Positions 47,586-55,645 of a stretch of DNA of 64,000 bases are shown in pieces. How positions within the stretch are numbered: the first letter of the stretch is position 1; each line of letters opens with the position of its first letter. Origin of the DNA: Leptospira selangorensis (GTDB taxonomy: Bacteria > Spirochaetota > Leptospiria > Leptospirales > Leptospiraceae); contig NZ_RQES01000012.1 of NCBI RefSeq assembly GCF_004769405.1, forward strand, positions 386,897-450,896, written 5' to 3'. The position numbers were made by a program, and so were the translations under genes. A model generated the notes under the pieces. It worked only from the letters and a program-made list of their open reading frames with translations, had not been told where the DNA came from and did not search any database.

Positions 47586-48308
47586 TTAAATCGGCCTCTT
47601 ACGAACCTTCTTCCTTTTGGTGTTGCCTGCTCCCTTTATAAATAGGATCCAAGCCTTCTCGAAATATTTGGAACGTTTAGAATGAGAACTAAATTCTTTA
47701 CTTCCTAAAAGAACTTCGCTCAAAGGGTAACCGGTCATAACCTGGAGCAACTGAGTAGTCAGAAAGTTCGGATCCATCTGGCTTAAGTCCTTAGATTTTT
47801 GTGAGGAAATTACAAGATCCAAGATCCTTAAAAACGAAGGATTTCTCTCGCATTGTAAGTTAGATGCGATCTTAGGAATATGTTCCACTTCCGAAATAGT
47901 CATTCTGTAAAAATCCACAATCTCATCAGAAACGATTAACTCCAACAATCTTCTACAAGATTCCTTTAAAGTTTCGAGAGGATTTTCTTTTTTACATTCT
48001 ATACGAACGAGTAAGTCGAAAAATTTCCGTTTTTGGAATTCCATCACGGCTAAGAATAGATCCGTTTTGGATTCAAATCGCCTGTAAATGGTATGTTTGC
48101 CGGAACCGCATGTTAGAGCTAACTGCTCGATAGAAGTAGCAGTAAATCCCTGGGTAGTAAAAAGCCCTAGGGCAATATCCAATATCTTATCGAATATGCC
48201 GTCTGACACTTCTTTGGGAGGGCGCCCCGTTCTGATCTTGCGGACCTTCTTCGCCATAAACCTTTTCCGAAAGTTCAGTTCGGATTTGGCCATAAGATCT
48301 TGTTTCAT
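47586..48308 (-). CDS. TetR-family regulator
   Basis: A regulator of up to 240 residues. The N-terminal HTH is clear (GFTATSIEQLALTCGSGKHTIYRRFESKTDLFLAVM). A basic N-terminal extension of about 35 residues precedes it; ATG 48257 (MAKKVRKIRTGRPP) is an alternative start with AAAAGG close upstream. The C-terminal ligand domain is typical of the family and does not reveal the ligand. It is divergent from an NmrA-like gene, with a strong operator-like dyad between them. Confidence 0.85.
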   Translation of the reverse strand: MKQDLMAKSELNFRKRFMAKKVRKIRTGRPPKEVSDGIFDKILDIALGLFTTQGFTATSIEQLALTCGSGKHTIYRRFESKTDLFLAVMEFQKRKFFDLLVRIECKKENPLETLKESCRRLLELIVSDEIVDFYRMTISEVEHIPKIASNLQCERNPSFLRILDLVISSQKSKDLSQMDPNFLTTQLLQVMTGYPLSEVLLGSKEFSSHSKRSKYFEKAWILFIKGAGNTKRKKVRKRPI

Positions 48309-48365
48309 TCTACCGGGTCAAGAAATCTTCTGAAAAACTTATCAAAAGCCTTATTTATAAATAAT

Positions 48366-48415
48366 TTGACACAGAAAAATTAATTCCAGACTAATGGAAC
48401 GGTACCGTGCCGTTC
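48366..48415 (+). promoter_or_regulatory. Promoter with TetR-type operator upstream of the NmrA-like gene
   Basis: -35 TTGACA (48366-48371) and -10 ACTAAT (48390-48395) are 18 bases apart. Immediately downstream is the dyad GAACGG (48397-48402) and CCGTTC (48410-48415), which also contains the perfect palindrome ACGGTACCGT. A repressor bound there would cover the transcription start. The TetR gene divergent from it is the natural candidate. Confidence 0.6.
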
Positions 48416-48435
48416 TATATTGGGAGAATATATAA

Positions 48436-49323
48436 ATGAATCCGAAAGATAAAATCATATTGGTGTTAGGAGCTACCGGGCAACAAGGAGGAGAAACTGC
48501 AAAGTATCTGCTTAAAAATCATTGGAAGGTAAGAGCTTTTACTAGAAGCCCTTCATCCGAAAACTCATTGAAGCTCAAGGATATTGGAGCTGAAATTTTT
48601 CAAGGTGATATGGAAGATCCTTCTTCTTTGGACTCTGCTATGCAGGGAGTATATGGGGTATTTAATGTTCAACCACCCGAATGGGAACCGAATGAGTCTA
48701 CTGATACGAACGAAATTAAAGTAGGAATATCGGTTTCCGATTCTGCAAAAAAGGCGAAAGTTTCGCATCTAGTTTATTCTTCCGTAATTGGAGCGGAAAG
48801 ACAATCCAGCTTTAGGACCCATAAATGGGAGGTAGAAAAATATATACATAGCTTAGGTTTACCTTTCACGATCCTAAGGCCTACCGGTTTTATGGAAAAC
48901 TTGATCCATTCTCGCTCCGGTATACCGGGCGGACTTTTATACGAAACGGTTTTTCCGGATAGTCGGATTCATATGATCTCGGTGGAAGATATAGGAGCCT
49001 TTGCAGGTTTAGCCTTCGAAAATCCGGAAAAATATTCAGGAAGGACAATCGATCTTGTTGGTGATAGTTTAACTCCATTACAAATTGTAGATATACTTTC
49101 CATGTTTTTGGACAGGAGAATAGAATATATGAGGATCCCTCTCGAAACTGTTTATTCTCATAATAAAATTCTGGGTCGATTGTCCGAATGGATCAATGGA
49201 GAAGGTTATCCAAAAGTGGATCTGGATTCACTTCGAAAGGAATATCCTGACCTTCTGGATTTTCCGAAATGGTTGGAAAAAACCGGAAAGGCAAAAATAG
49301 AAGAGGCTTCTATCAGGTCTTAA
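48436..49323 (+). CDS. NmrA-like NAD(P)-binding protein
   Basis: A 295-residue short-chain-dehydrogenase-fold protein. The N-terminal Rossmann motif is VLGATGQQGGETAKYL. YSSVIGAERQSSFRTHKWEVEKYI and LPFTILRPTGFMEN are typical of the NmrA/QOR2 group, some of which are quinone oxidoreductases and others redox sensors. It is divergent from the TetR gene and probably repressed by it. Confidence 0.85.
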   Translation: MNPKDKIILVLGATGQQGGETAKYLLKNHWKVRAFTRSPSSENSLKLKDIGAEIFQGDMEDPSSLDSAMQGVYGVFNVQPPEWEPNESTDTNEIKVGISVSDSAKKAKVSHLVYSSVIGAERQSSFRTHKWEVEKYIHSLGLPFTILRPTGFMENLIHSRSGIPGGLLYETVFPDSRIHMISVEDIGAFAGLAFENPEKYSGRTIDLVGDSLTPLQIVDILSMFLDRRIEYMRIPLETVYSHNKILGRLSEWINGEGYPKVDLDSLRKEYPDLLDFPKWLEKTGKAKIEEASIRS

Positions 49324-49402
49324 TAGCAGGAATTCCGAGCACTGTTTACTACTTTTCGGACCTTAAACTCAATTTGGCCCATTTATTTTTCCAGGATTGG
49401 GA

Positions 49403-49432
49403 TTGACCGAATTTTGTAGCAACCGTTACAGT
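49403..49432 (+). promoter_or_regulatory. Possible promoter of the metal-dependent hydrolase gene
   Basis: TTGACC (49403-49408) and TACAGT (49427-49432) with an 18-base spacer, about 170 bases upstream of the ATG at 49603. Weak consensus fit. Confidence 0.35.
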
Positions 49433-49602
49433 GATTCAAAAGATAACTATTCCAATGAGGCTCGGACAAAAACTCAAGGAATAGATAGAAAGTCCGGATC
49501 AATATATAATATCTTTTTTATATTCTCTAATGAGCGGTGAAAATCCAAAGGATGGAGAAAGAAAAATCGAAAATCCAAACGATTTTATATTAGGAGAATA
49601 TT

Positions 49603-50454
49603 ATGGGCCAAGCGACTTCTATAAGAGTCCAACCGAAAATACGTAAACCGAAATTCCCTTTGGAAGATATCGCTAAGGAAAGAGGTTTCGGCAAAAACAT
49701 CCCATTCTTTACGGCATTTCTTTCCAGCTTAAGCGTATTATTTCCGGAAGGAGAACGTTTCTTTATTCGTTCAGTCAAAGCATTCAGCGAAGTTGTCGAT
49801 CCTTCTTTAAAAAAGGAAATAATAGGATTCGCAGGACAAGAAGCAGTCCACGGAAATGTTCATGATAAAATGAACGAAAGATTCGTAGAGATCGGATTAG
49901 ATTTCCGCAGTCATGAAAAAATGTTCTGCTGGTTATTCTTTGATATTTTAGAAAAAAATATTCTAAAACTTTTTCCAGTTTGGGGTAAAAGACTAGCACT
50001 CTCAATCACTGCAGCCGCAGAACATTTCACTGCAACTCTCGGAAGATTTTTACTTTCTCTCCCTGAAAAACGTGTAGCTTGGATCGACCCTATCAGCTGG
50101 AAAGTAATCGAATGGCATGCGTTGGAAGAATTAGAACATAAGGCTGTAGCGTATGATGTGTATCGTGCTTCCGGTGGCGGGTATTTTACTCGGATCCTTG
50201 GAATGACTATCGCAGTTCAACTACTCGGCCTTTTGGCAATCGTAGGAACAATTAGAGCCTTATTCTATTTTGGTATTCCAAATCCTGCTCAAATCGTTCG
50301 AGACATTCGTTTCTTCTTTGGTATTCCAGGTTTTGCTTGGGCAGTGATCTTCTATATTTTAGAATATTATATTCCTGGTTTCCATCCAAACGACCAAGAC
50401 GATCATAAACTTCTGGAAAAGTTTGAGAAAGTGATGACCGCCCACGGATATTAA
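49603..50454 (+). CDS. PF10118-type predicted metal-dependent hydrolase
   Basis: A 283-residue protein of the ferritin-like predicted metal-dependent hydrolase family. The metal ligands appear as FAGQEAVHGNVH, AAEHFTATLG and WHALEELEHKAVAYDVY, a Glu/His arrangement typical of di-iron proteins. Two hydrophobic helices lie in the C-terminal part (about residues 200-220 and 240-262), so it may be membrane-attached. AGGAGA precedes the ATG. Substrate unknown; some members occur near lipid genes. The upstream 279 bases hold no gene. Confidence 0.82.
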   Translation: MGQATSIRVQPKIRKPKFPLEDIAKERGFGKNIPFFTAFLSSLSVLFPEGERFFIRSVKAFSEVVDPSLKKEIIGFAGQEAVHGNVHDKMNERFVEIGLDFRSHEKMFCWLFFDILEKNILKLFPVWGKRLALSITAAAEHFTATLGRFLLSLPEKRVAWIDPISWKVIEWHALEELEHKAVAYDVYRASGGGYFTRILGMTIAVQLLGLLAIVGTIRALFYFGIPNPAQIVRDIRFFFGIPGFAWAVIFYILEYYIPGFHPNDQDDHKLLEKFEKVMTAHGY

Positions 50455-50477
50455 AAATTGGTCGAAGAGCTCCAGCT

Positions 50478-50493
50478 TGTTGGAACTCCTACA
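50478..50493. repeat. Dispersed 16-bp palindrome, copy 6
   Basis: TGTTGGAACTCCTACA, between the hydrolase and desaturase gene ends. Confidence 0.65.
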
Positions 50494-50526
50494 ATAGGAA
50501 TTCTCATATAGGTCTCGCGGACCAGT

Positions 50527-51273
50527 CTAATTCTGGTTACGCGAGTCCTCCGGATAAAGAGTGCCAAACATCCGATCCCAAATGGAAGTATAGAAACCGA
50601 AATTATAATCCTCATTCTGATGATGCATTGCATGGAAAGTGCTGGTAGTCAGTGTATTGAACAAATTAGAACGAAGCCATTTCTCAGATAAAGGCTCCAC
50701 TCCCAAGTGTCCAATCGTTCCGAATACCACATTCAACCCGAGATAAATGCTCATCCCTATCCAAGAGAAATCATAAACACAAAGCACCAATAGCCAAAGT
50801 GTTCCAAATCCAAGAGCCTCCAGAGGATTCAGAACGAATAGAGTTAAAGGACGAGGTTTATCATATCGATGATGAGTTCGATGAGCGAATCGATATACAA
50901 GAGGAATATGGGCAATCCTATGCAGCAAATACATACCGGCATCCATAACCAAAAGAAGGATCAGAATGTCGAGTAACGCGAAAATCCCTATATCACCACG
51001 AAATTGAATAGAACCCGTTCTCCAAAGCCAAAGCCCGAGCAATGTAACAACAGTGTTCAGGAATATAGTAGAGGTTGCAAATAAGATCTCTTTAGCCTCG
51101 ATCTTCGGAGGGGTCGGAACAATGCGTCGATGGGCATAACGTATAGACAGAAGATTGCCAACATACACCGAACAAGTGAAGATCAGAAGATTTTCAATCA
51201 AGAACAATAAAGCAGCCCAAGTATAGGAAATTTCTTGCAGAAAGTGAACTACTTCGTTTCCAAAATCATACAT
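50527..51273 (-). CDS. Sterol desaturase/fatty acid hydroxylase family protein
   Basis: A 248-residue membrane enzyme. The three His boxes of the family are present: HRIAH, HRTHH and HAMHH, which bind a di-iron centre. Several hydrophobic segments surround them (about residues 14-35, 52-75, 80-105, 147-165). It would hydroxylate or desaturate a lipid using O2. The start is placed at ATG 51273 (MYDFGNEV); a TTG at 51309 is possible but has no ribosome binding site. Confidence 0.87.
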   Translation of the reverse strand: MYDFGNEVVHFLQEISYTWAALLFLIENLLIFTCSVYVGNLLSIRYAHRRIVPTPPKIEAKEILFATSTIFLNTVVTLLGLWLWRTGSIQFRGDIGIFALLDILILLLVMDAGMYLLHRIAHIPLVYRFAHRTHHRYDKPRPLTLFVLNPLEALGFGTLWLLVLCVYDFSWIGMSIYLGLNVVFGTIGHLGVEPLSEKWLRSNLFNTLTTSTFHAMHHQNEDYNFGFYTSIWDRMFGTLYPEDSRNQN

Positions 51274-51319
51274 AAGTTTTATTGAATTTAAAAATCCACC
51301 TTGCAGCAAATAGTCGAAA

Positions 51320-51868
51320 ATGTTAAACTATGCCCTATTCTGGAAAATAAAAGTGAAACGTGCATCTATCTTCTTCTATATTTTACTTATATTCTTACAA
51401 GTCCAATGCGGGACTACTTACTTGCTATACGATTATCTACAAAAAGATACGAATGATACGTCGAATCTAAGCCCGCTTCTACTCTTACTCGGCGAAAGTA
51501 CTTTACTGATCGTTGAACCGATTAGCTGGGTGAATTTCTCTGCGGCTTCCATCAGTTTTCCGAGCGGAGGCTCAGGTAGTTTTGCTATAAATACGGACTA
51601 TCCTTTCGCCAGCTGTCCAGGTGCCCAATTACAACTCACTGTAACTAGCACCGGAGTCCCGATCAACTTAGGTGGCACTACAGATATCTATGAAGACGGT
51701 TGTCCTGCCAACGTCAATTATACTTACAATTACGAAGTAACCGGCAATTCCGCTGGGACAGGGCAAATCATAATTCGAGTTGCCCCGTACTATTACCCCC
51801 CTTCCAATTTTCCAGATATCAAAGTGAATCAAGTTGTGGGAGTGGTTGGGGTTACAGTAAGTCCGTAA
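51320..51868 (+). CDS. Putative lipoprotein, unknown function
   Basis: A 182-residue exported protein. The signal region (about residues 15-30) ends in LQVQC, a plausible lipobox. The ATG at 51320 lies well upstream; GTG 51353 is another start close to the signal region. The mature part is beta-rich with two further Cys (about residues 98 and 129). No family was recognised. It is followed by GC-rich element B. Confidence 0.65.
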   Translation: MLNYALFWKIKVKRASIFFYILLIFLQVQCGTTYLLYDYLQKDTNDTSNLSPLLLLLGESTLLIVEPISWVNFSAASISFPSGGSGSFAINTDYPFASCPGAQLQLTVTSTGVPINLGGTTDIYEDGCPANVNYTYNYEVTGNSAGTGQIIIRVAPYYYPPSNFPDIKVNQVVGVVGVTVSP

Positions 51869-51877
51869 AAAGAGTTT

Positions 51878-52022
51878 GGCGTTCCCGCGACTAAGAACAC
51901 CAACAACACAACCCCAGCTCAAATCTCGCGGGTCGGGCTACTACGGACTACGCTACGCTACGCTTCGGACTTCTCGCCTTCGGCTGCGAAGTCCGCTACG
52001 CGTCCTACGTATCCCTAACGCG
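51878..52022. repeat. GC-rich mosaic element B
   Basis: About 145 bases. The left end GGCGTTCCCGCGA and the right end GTATCCCTAACGCG match element A at 46752; CTTCGGCTGCGAAGTCCGC also recurs in a related form. The inverted CCCGCGA and TCGCGGG (around 51884 and 51927) suggest folding. It fills the stretch between a lipoprotein gene and a MATE gene. Confidence 0.65.
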
Positions 52023-52032
52023 GAAAGTGAAA

Positions 52033-53457
52033 TCAAACCTTCGAAGTCTTCCATCCACCTTTTCTAAATAGCCAAAGAGTAAACAATCCCACAGAAGTTT
52101 CTGTGATCATACTTGCCCAAAATACTCCCGAGTATCCGTAAGAAAGAACCTTCGCCAAAACGTAAGCAAAAGGAATTTGGAACATCCAAAAGAAAACCAG
52201 ATTGATTAATGTAGGAGTAGTAGTATCGCCCGCTCCGTTAAAGGCCTGAACGCTTACCATCCACCAAGCATATACAAAATAGGAATAGGAAACAATCCCC
52301 AACCACTCGGAACCGATAGCGATCACTTTCGCGTCATCCGTGAAGATCGACACAAGAGATTCTCTGAAAATAAAATAGCAGATGGAAACTCCGATCAAAA
52401 AGATCATATTCCATACACCGACAATCCAAACGGACTGTTCCGCACGATCCGGTCTCCCCGCTCCTAAATTCTGACCAACAAGAGTCGCTACTGCATTCGA
52501 CATTCCCCAAGAAGGCATCAGAGTAAACATCATGATACGAAGAGCGATTGTTGCTCCTGCTACAGCCTCACTTCCAAAATCAGAAATAATTCTCACAAGA
52601 AAGATCCAAGAAGTCATACCGATAATAGTTTGCCCAATACCACCAATGGAAGTACGAACTATATCAGAAATAATTTCCCAGTGAATACTGATTTGGGAAC
52701 GAAGCACTCGAATATGATTTCCACCTTTAAGAAGAAGATAGATTTGAAAAAGAACCCCGACTCCTCTACCTATATTTGTAGCGATAGCGGCACCTTCGAT
52801 ACCCATTGCCGGGATTGGCCCAAAGCCGAAAATAAAAATCGGATCCAGGATCATATTGAGACCATTAGCAATCCATAATACTCTCATTGCAATCGCTGCG
52901 TCACCTGCGCCTCTAAAAACCGCATTGAGCCCGAACAAAAGCATGATTACGAGATTTCCGCCGAAGATCCATTGTGTGTAACGAGATCCATGCTCCACAA
53001 CCCAAGGATCTCCACCCATGAGAATCAAAAGATCTTTCGCAAACCAAACTCCGAAGATAGCAAAAGGTAAGGAAACAAGTATAGAAAGAAAAACGGATTG
53101 GACTGCAGCAATCCCAGCTTGCTCCTTATCTCCTTCCCCGATCCTTCTCGCAATAATCGCGGTCACTGCAGTGGACATTCCAATCGCGAGAGAATAAAGA
53201 AGAAACAAATATGTTTCCGTAAGCCCAACTGCAGCAACGGCAGAAGGACCTAAAGCTCCCACGAAATAAATGTCAACGACTGCAAATGCAGACTCCATGA
53301 CTAATTCCAAAACCATCGGAACAGAGAGTAAAAAGACTGCCTTACCGAGTGAAATTTGAGTATAATCCGCTTCCGTTCCCGTAAGCGCTTTTCTTAATTC
53401 CCTCCAAAGGGAAGTTCGTTCTGATTCTAACTTAGGATTTTTTTGTATAGCATCCAT
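52033..53457 (-). CDS. MATE-family efflux transporter
   Basis: A 474-residue multidrug/Na+ antiporter. About twelve hydrophobic segments in two halves. The N-terminal TM1 region (LGKAVFLLSVPMVLELVMESAFAVVDIYFVG) and the paired second half fit MATE. The start ATG 53457 (MDAIQKNPKL) is preceded by AAAGGTG; an upstream ATG at 53505 is less likely. Substrate not predictable. Confidence 0.9.
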   Translation of the reverse strand: MDAIQKNPKLESERTSLWRELRKALTGTEADYTQISLGKAVFLLSVPMVLELVMESAFAVVDIYFVGALGPSAVAAVGLTETYLFLLYSLAIGMSTAVTAIIARRIGEGDKEQAGIAAVQSVFLSILVSLPFAIFGVWFAKDLLILMGGDPWVVEHGSRYTQWIFGGNLVIMLLFGLNAVFRGAGDAAIAMRVLWIANGLNMILDPIFIFGFGPIPAMGIEGAAIATNIGRGVGVLFQIYLLLKGGNHIRVLRSQISIHWEIISDIVRTSIGGIGQTIIGMTSWIFLVRIISDFGSEAVAGATIALRIMMFTLMPSWGMSNAVATLVGQNLGAGRPDRAEQSVWIVGVWNMIFLIGVSICYFIFRESLVSIFTDDAKVIAIGSEWLGIVSYSYFVYAWWMVSVQAFNGAGDTTTPTLINLVFFWMFQIPFAYVLAKVLSYGYSGVFWASMITETSVGLFTLWLFRKGGWKTSKV

Positions 53458-53812
53458 CACAGCACCTTTGCGATCAATATGTGAATAATCAGCAAAGAAA
53501 AGCAAGGTACTTTATGAGATCCTTTTTACGGTGAGAACATTATAGATGTATTTAAACACCCGTCGGCTGGAGGCCGAAATATATCTTCGTTCTTTTATGC
53601 GGAAAGATTACTCCATTAGGTATCGAAAAACTACTGATCTTTGATTCTATTTTACATACAAGAGAGTTAATTATAGTCTATACATTCAGCCCTAAGTCTC
53701 AGACATACGATCTTTATTTTTTTGAATGTAGATGAAAAGTTATTAGAACTAAATTTAATTTAGTCGCCTGCTTTCTGATTGCATCGCACTTCTTTCTTCA
53801 TAATTTGACTCA
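53458..53812. other. Gene-free AT-rich region
   Basis: About 355 bases between the MATE gene start and the following lipoprotein gene, so it should hold promoters for both divergent genes. A short hairpin CGGC-TGGAG-GCCG lies near 53565. No RNA gene or long repeat was recognised, and no promoter with a good -35/-10 pair. Confidence 0.4.
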
Positions 53813-54490
53813 ATGAATAAATTCACAATAATCCTTCTTTCCGCGTTATTCGCTATCATTCAATGTGCTGGCCTCACCGTGAAAGATCCAAAATATATTT
53901 CAAACTCTCCAAAAAGTAGCGATGCAGAATTAAAAATAGAATTAGCTGATTTCGGATTCTACAGAAAGGTAAATGACGACTGGTGGGGAGAAGATTTTTA
54001 CATCGCGGAGTTCCGCGTAGAAAATCTTTCTGAAAAGTACAAGTTTTATCAAGTTTGCGATCACAAATTAGGGCCGAGAAATTTAGAATATACGCTGAAT
54101 GAATGGACCGGTGTAATAAGAGAAATGTATAAAACATCTCCAGATAAGTTCGACACTGCTGGGTTTTTCAAAGGATTTCCTGAAATGAAATTGGTTTTGG
54201 AAATATCTGACGAGCAACTAGCGCCAACGGCTATATATTCCGGCAAATTTGTATTTCCACCCCTTTCCAAAACTAACAAAAAAATATATGGCGCCGCTAT
54301 GGTTGGTTGTAATTTCGGAGTTCCAATGTCCCGAGATACGGATAGTGGAAAAACTTCTTCAGGATGGATTTCACCGAAAGGCTCGAATACTTTTAAGGTA
54401 ATTTTCTCCGTTCCTGCTGGCGCAAGATTTTTACGTTTGGAACAGCAGAATGTGTTTACTACTGACCTTAATCCAGTCGTAAAACCTTAA
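53813..54490 (+). CDS. Putative lipoprotein, unknown function
   Basis: A 225-residue exported protein. The signal peptide (about residues 1-18) ends in IIQC-AG, a fair lipobox. The mature part has a polar region followed by a long domain with WWGEDFYIAEFRVENLSEKYKFYQVCDH, suggesting a beta-sandwich. Three Cys are present, including the lipidated one. No family was recognised. It is followed by a truncated GC-rich element. Confidence 0.7.
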   Translation: MNKFTIILLSALFAIIQCAGLTVKDPKYISNSPKSSDAELKIELADFGFYRKVNDDWWGEDFYIAEFRVENLSEKYKFYQVCDHKLGPRNLEYTLNEWTGVIREMYKTSPDKFDTAGFFKGFPEMKLVLEISDEQLAPTAIYSGKFVFPPLSKTNKKIYGAAMVGCNFGVPMSRDTDSGKTSSGWISPKGSNTFKVIFSVPAGARFLRLEQQNVFTTDLNPVVKP

Positions 54491-54646
54491 TGAACTCGAT
54501 AGCCTAAAATCAGATTCATAAATTAGATCCTCTAATTTATGAATCACGTTAAGGGACAGATAAGTATACCATCACGCCCCCATACTCTCAATAAAGAGAT
54601 TAACTATTTGGAGTTGTTAGAAAAGAAACTTTCTCTATCTCGGTAT

Positions 54647-54686
54647 GGTCGGGCCCTACGGACTACGCGTCCTGCGTATCCCTGGG
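54647..54686. repeat. GC-rich mosaic element C (short copy)
   Basis: About 40 bases with GGTCGGGCCCTACGGACTAC followed by GCGTCCTGCGTATCCCT. These segments match parts of elements A and B, so this looks like a truncated copy. It lies just upstream of the first HARE-HTH gene. Confidence 0.55.
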
Positions 54687-54729
54687 AGAAATAGTTTACA
54701 ATTTTTGTATGTACAGGAAATTTTAAAAT

Positions 54730-55626
54730 ATGTCGGATTCATTATCCTTTCTTGAAATTGCGGAAAAGGCTCTTGCAGAAACCAGAGAGCCAATGACGGT
54801 CACTGAGATTTGGAATTTTGCCCAAAAGAAAAAATTAAAAACAAATTCAGTCGGAAAGACTCCTTTGAATTCCTTATCTTCAGCTATTTACGTAGATATT
54901 AAAAATAATCCCAGAACTATTCTCAAACAGATAAGCAAGGGACCATCAAGATTTGCATTAACTGAATGGGGGGAATTTTTTTCCGACCAAACATTCAAAC
55001 TACAGTCCATTCACTTAGAGGATGATAATACACCGCAGAAAGAGAGGGAATTACATCCAAATCTTGCCGCATTCGTTTATTCCAATCTCCAATTCAAGGC
55101 ATACGTAAAAACAATTTATCATGAAGTTTCACTAAAGGCCAAAAGAGGGGCAAATCGTTGGCTGCACCCTGATATTGTGGGGGTTCGATTTGCCTTCGAA
55201 GAATATGAACCCGAAACATTAGCATTACAAAAGCTAATGGGAGCCGCGGATTGTATATTATATTCTTTTGAAATGAAAGTAAACTTGCATTTCGGAAATC
55301 TGAGAGAGGCATATTTTCAAGCTGTTTCAAACTCTTCTTGGGCAAACGAGGGTTACCTTGTAGCTGCATACATTGAAGAGGAATCCGACTTTTGGGACGA
55401 GCTAAACAGATTAAATAATGCATTTGGGATCGGAGTTATTCTGTTAGATTTAGAAAATCCAGAAAACGGCCAGATAATCGTTGCGGCAAGACCTAAAGCT
55501 GAACTCGACATTGGCACAGTAGATAGATTAGCTTATAGTAATAAGAACTTTAAGGAATTTATAAGAAATATCGCGGAAGATATTAAGGTCGGAAAAGTAA
55601 AGAGCGAGTATGATAAAAGGAATTAA
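54730..55626 (+). CDS. HARE-HTH protein with a predicted PD-(D/E)xK nuclease domain (left)
   Basis: A 298-residue protein. Residues 5-85 form a HARE-HTH domain (FLEIAEKALAETREPMTVTEIW, then SLSSAIYVDI). The C-terminal domain (about residues 100-290) has the catalytic signature of a PD-(D/E)xK nuclease: D148 in HPDIVGV and E181-x-K183 in SFEMK, with a preceding conserved His-Glu (YHEV). SWANEGYLVAAYI is a shared motif. HARE-HTH domains are known to occur in restriction enzymes and in sensors of modified DNA. It lies on the plus strand, 19 bases past the 3' end of hsdR. A paralogue stands on the other side of the type I operon. AGGAAA precedes the ATG. Confidence 0.8.
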   Translation: MSDSLSFLEIAEKALAETREPMTVTEIWNFAQKKKLKTNSVGKTPLNSLSSAIYVDIKNNPRTILKQISKGPSRFALTEWGEFFSDQTFKLQSIHLEDDNTPQKERELHPNLAAFVYSNLQFKAYVKTIYHEVSLKAKRGANRWLHPDIVGVRFAFEEYEPETLALQKLMGAADCILYSFEMKVNLHFGNLREAYFQAVSNSSWANEGYLVAAYIEEESDFWDELNRLNNAFGIGVILLDLENPENGQIIVAARPKAELDIGTVDRLAYSNKNFKEFIRNIAEDIKVGKVKSEYDKRN

Positions 55627-55645
55627 ATAAAAAGCGAATCAAAGT

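Noticed and set aside
51876..52067. Frame of 63 codons across GC-rich element B
   Set aside because: The repeat has no protein-like composition and the frame is not kept in element A.
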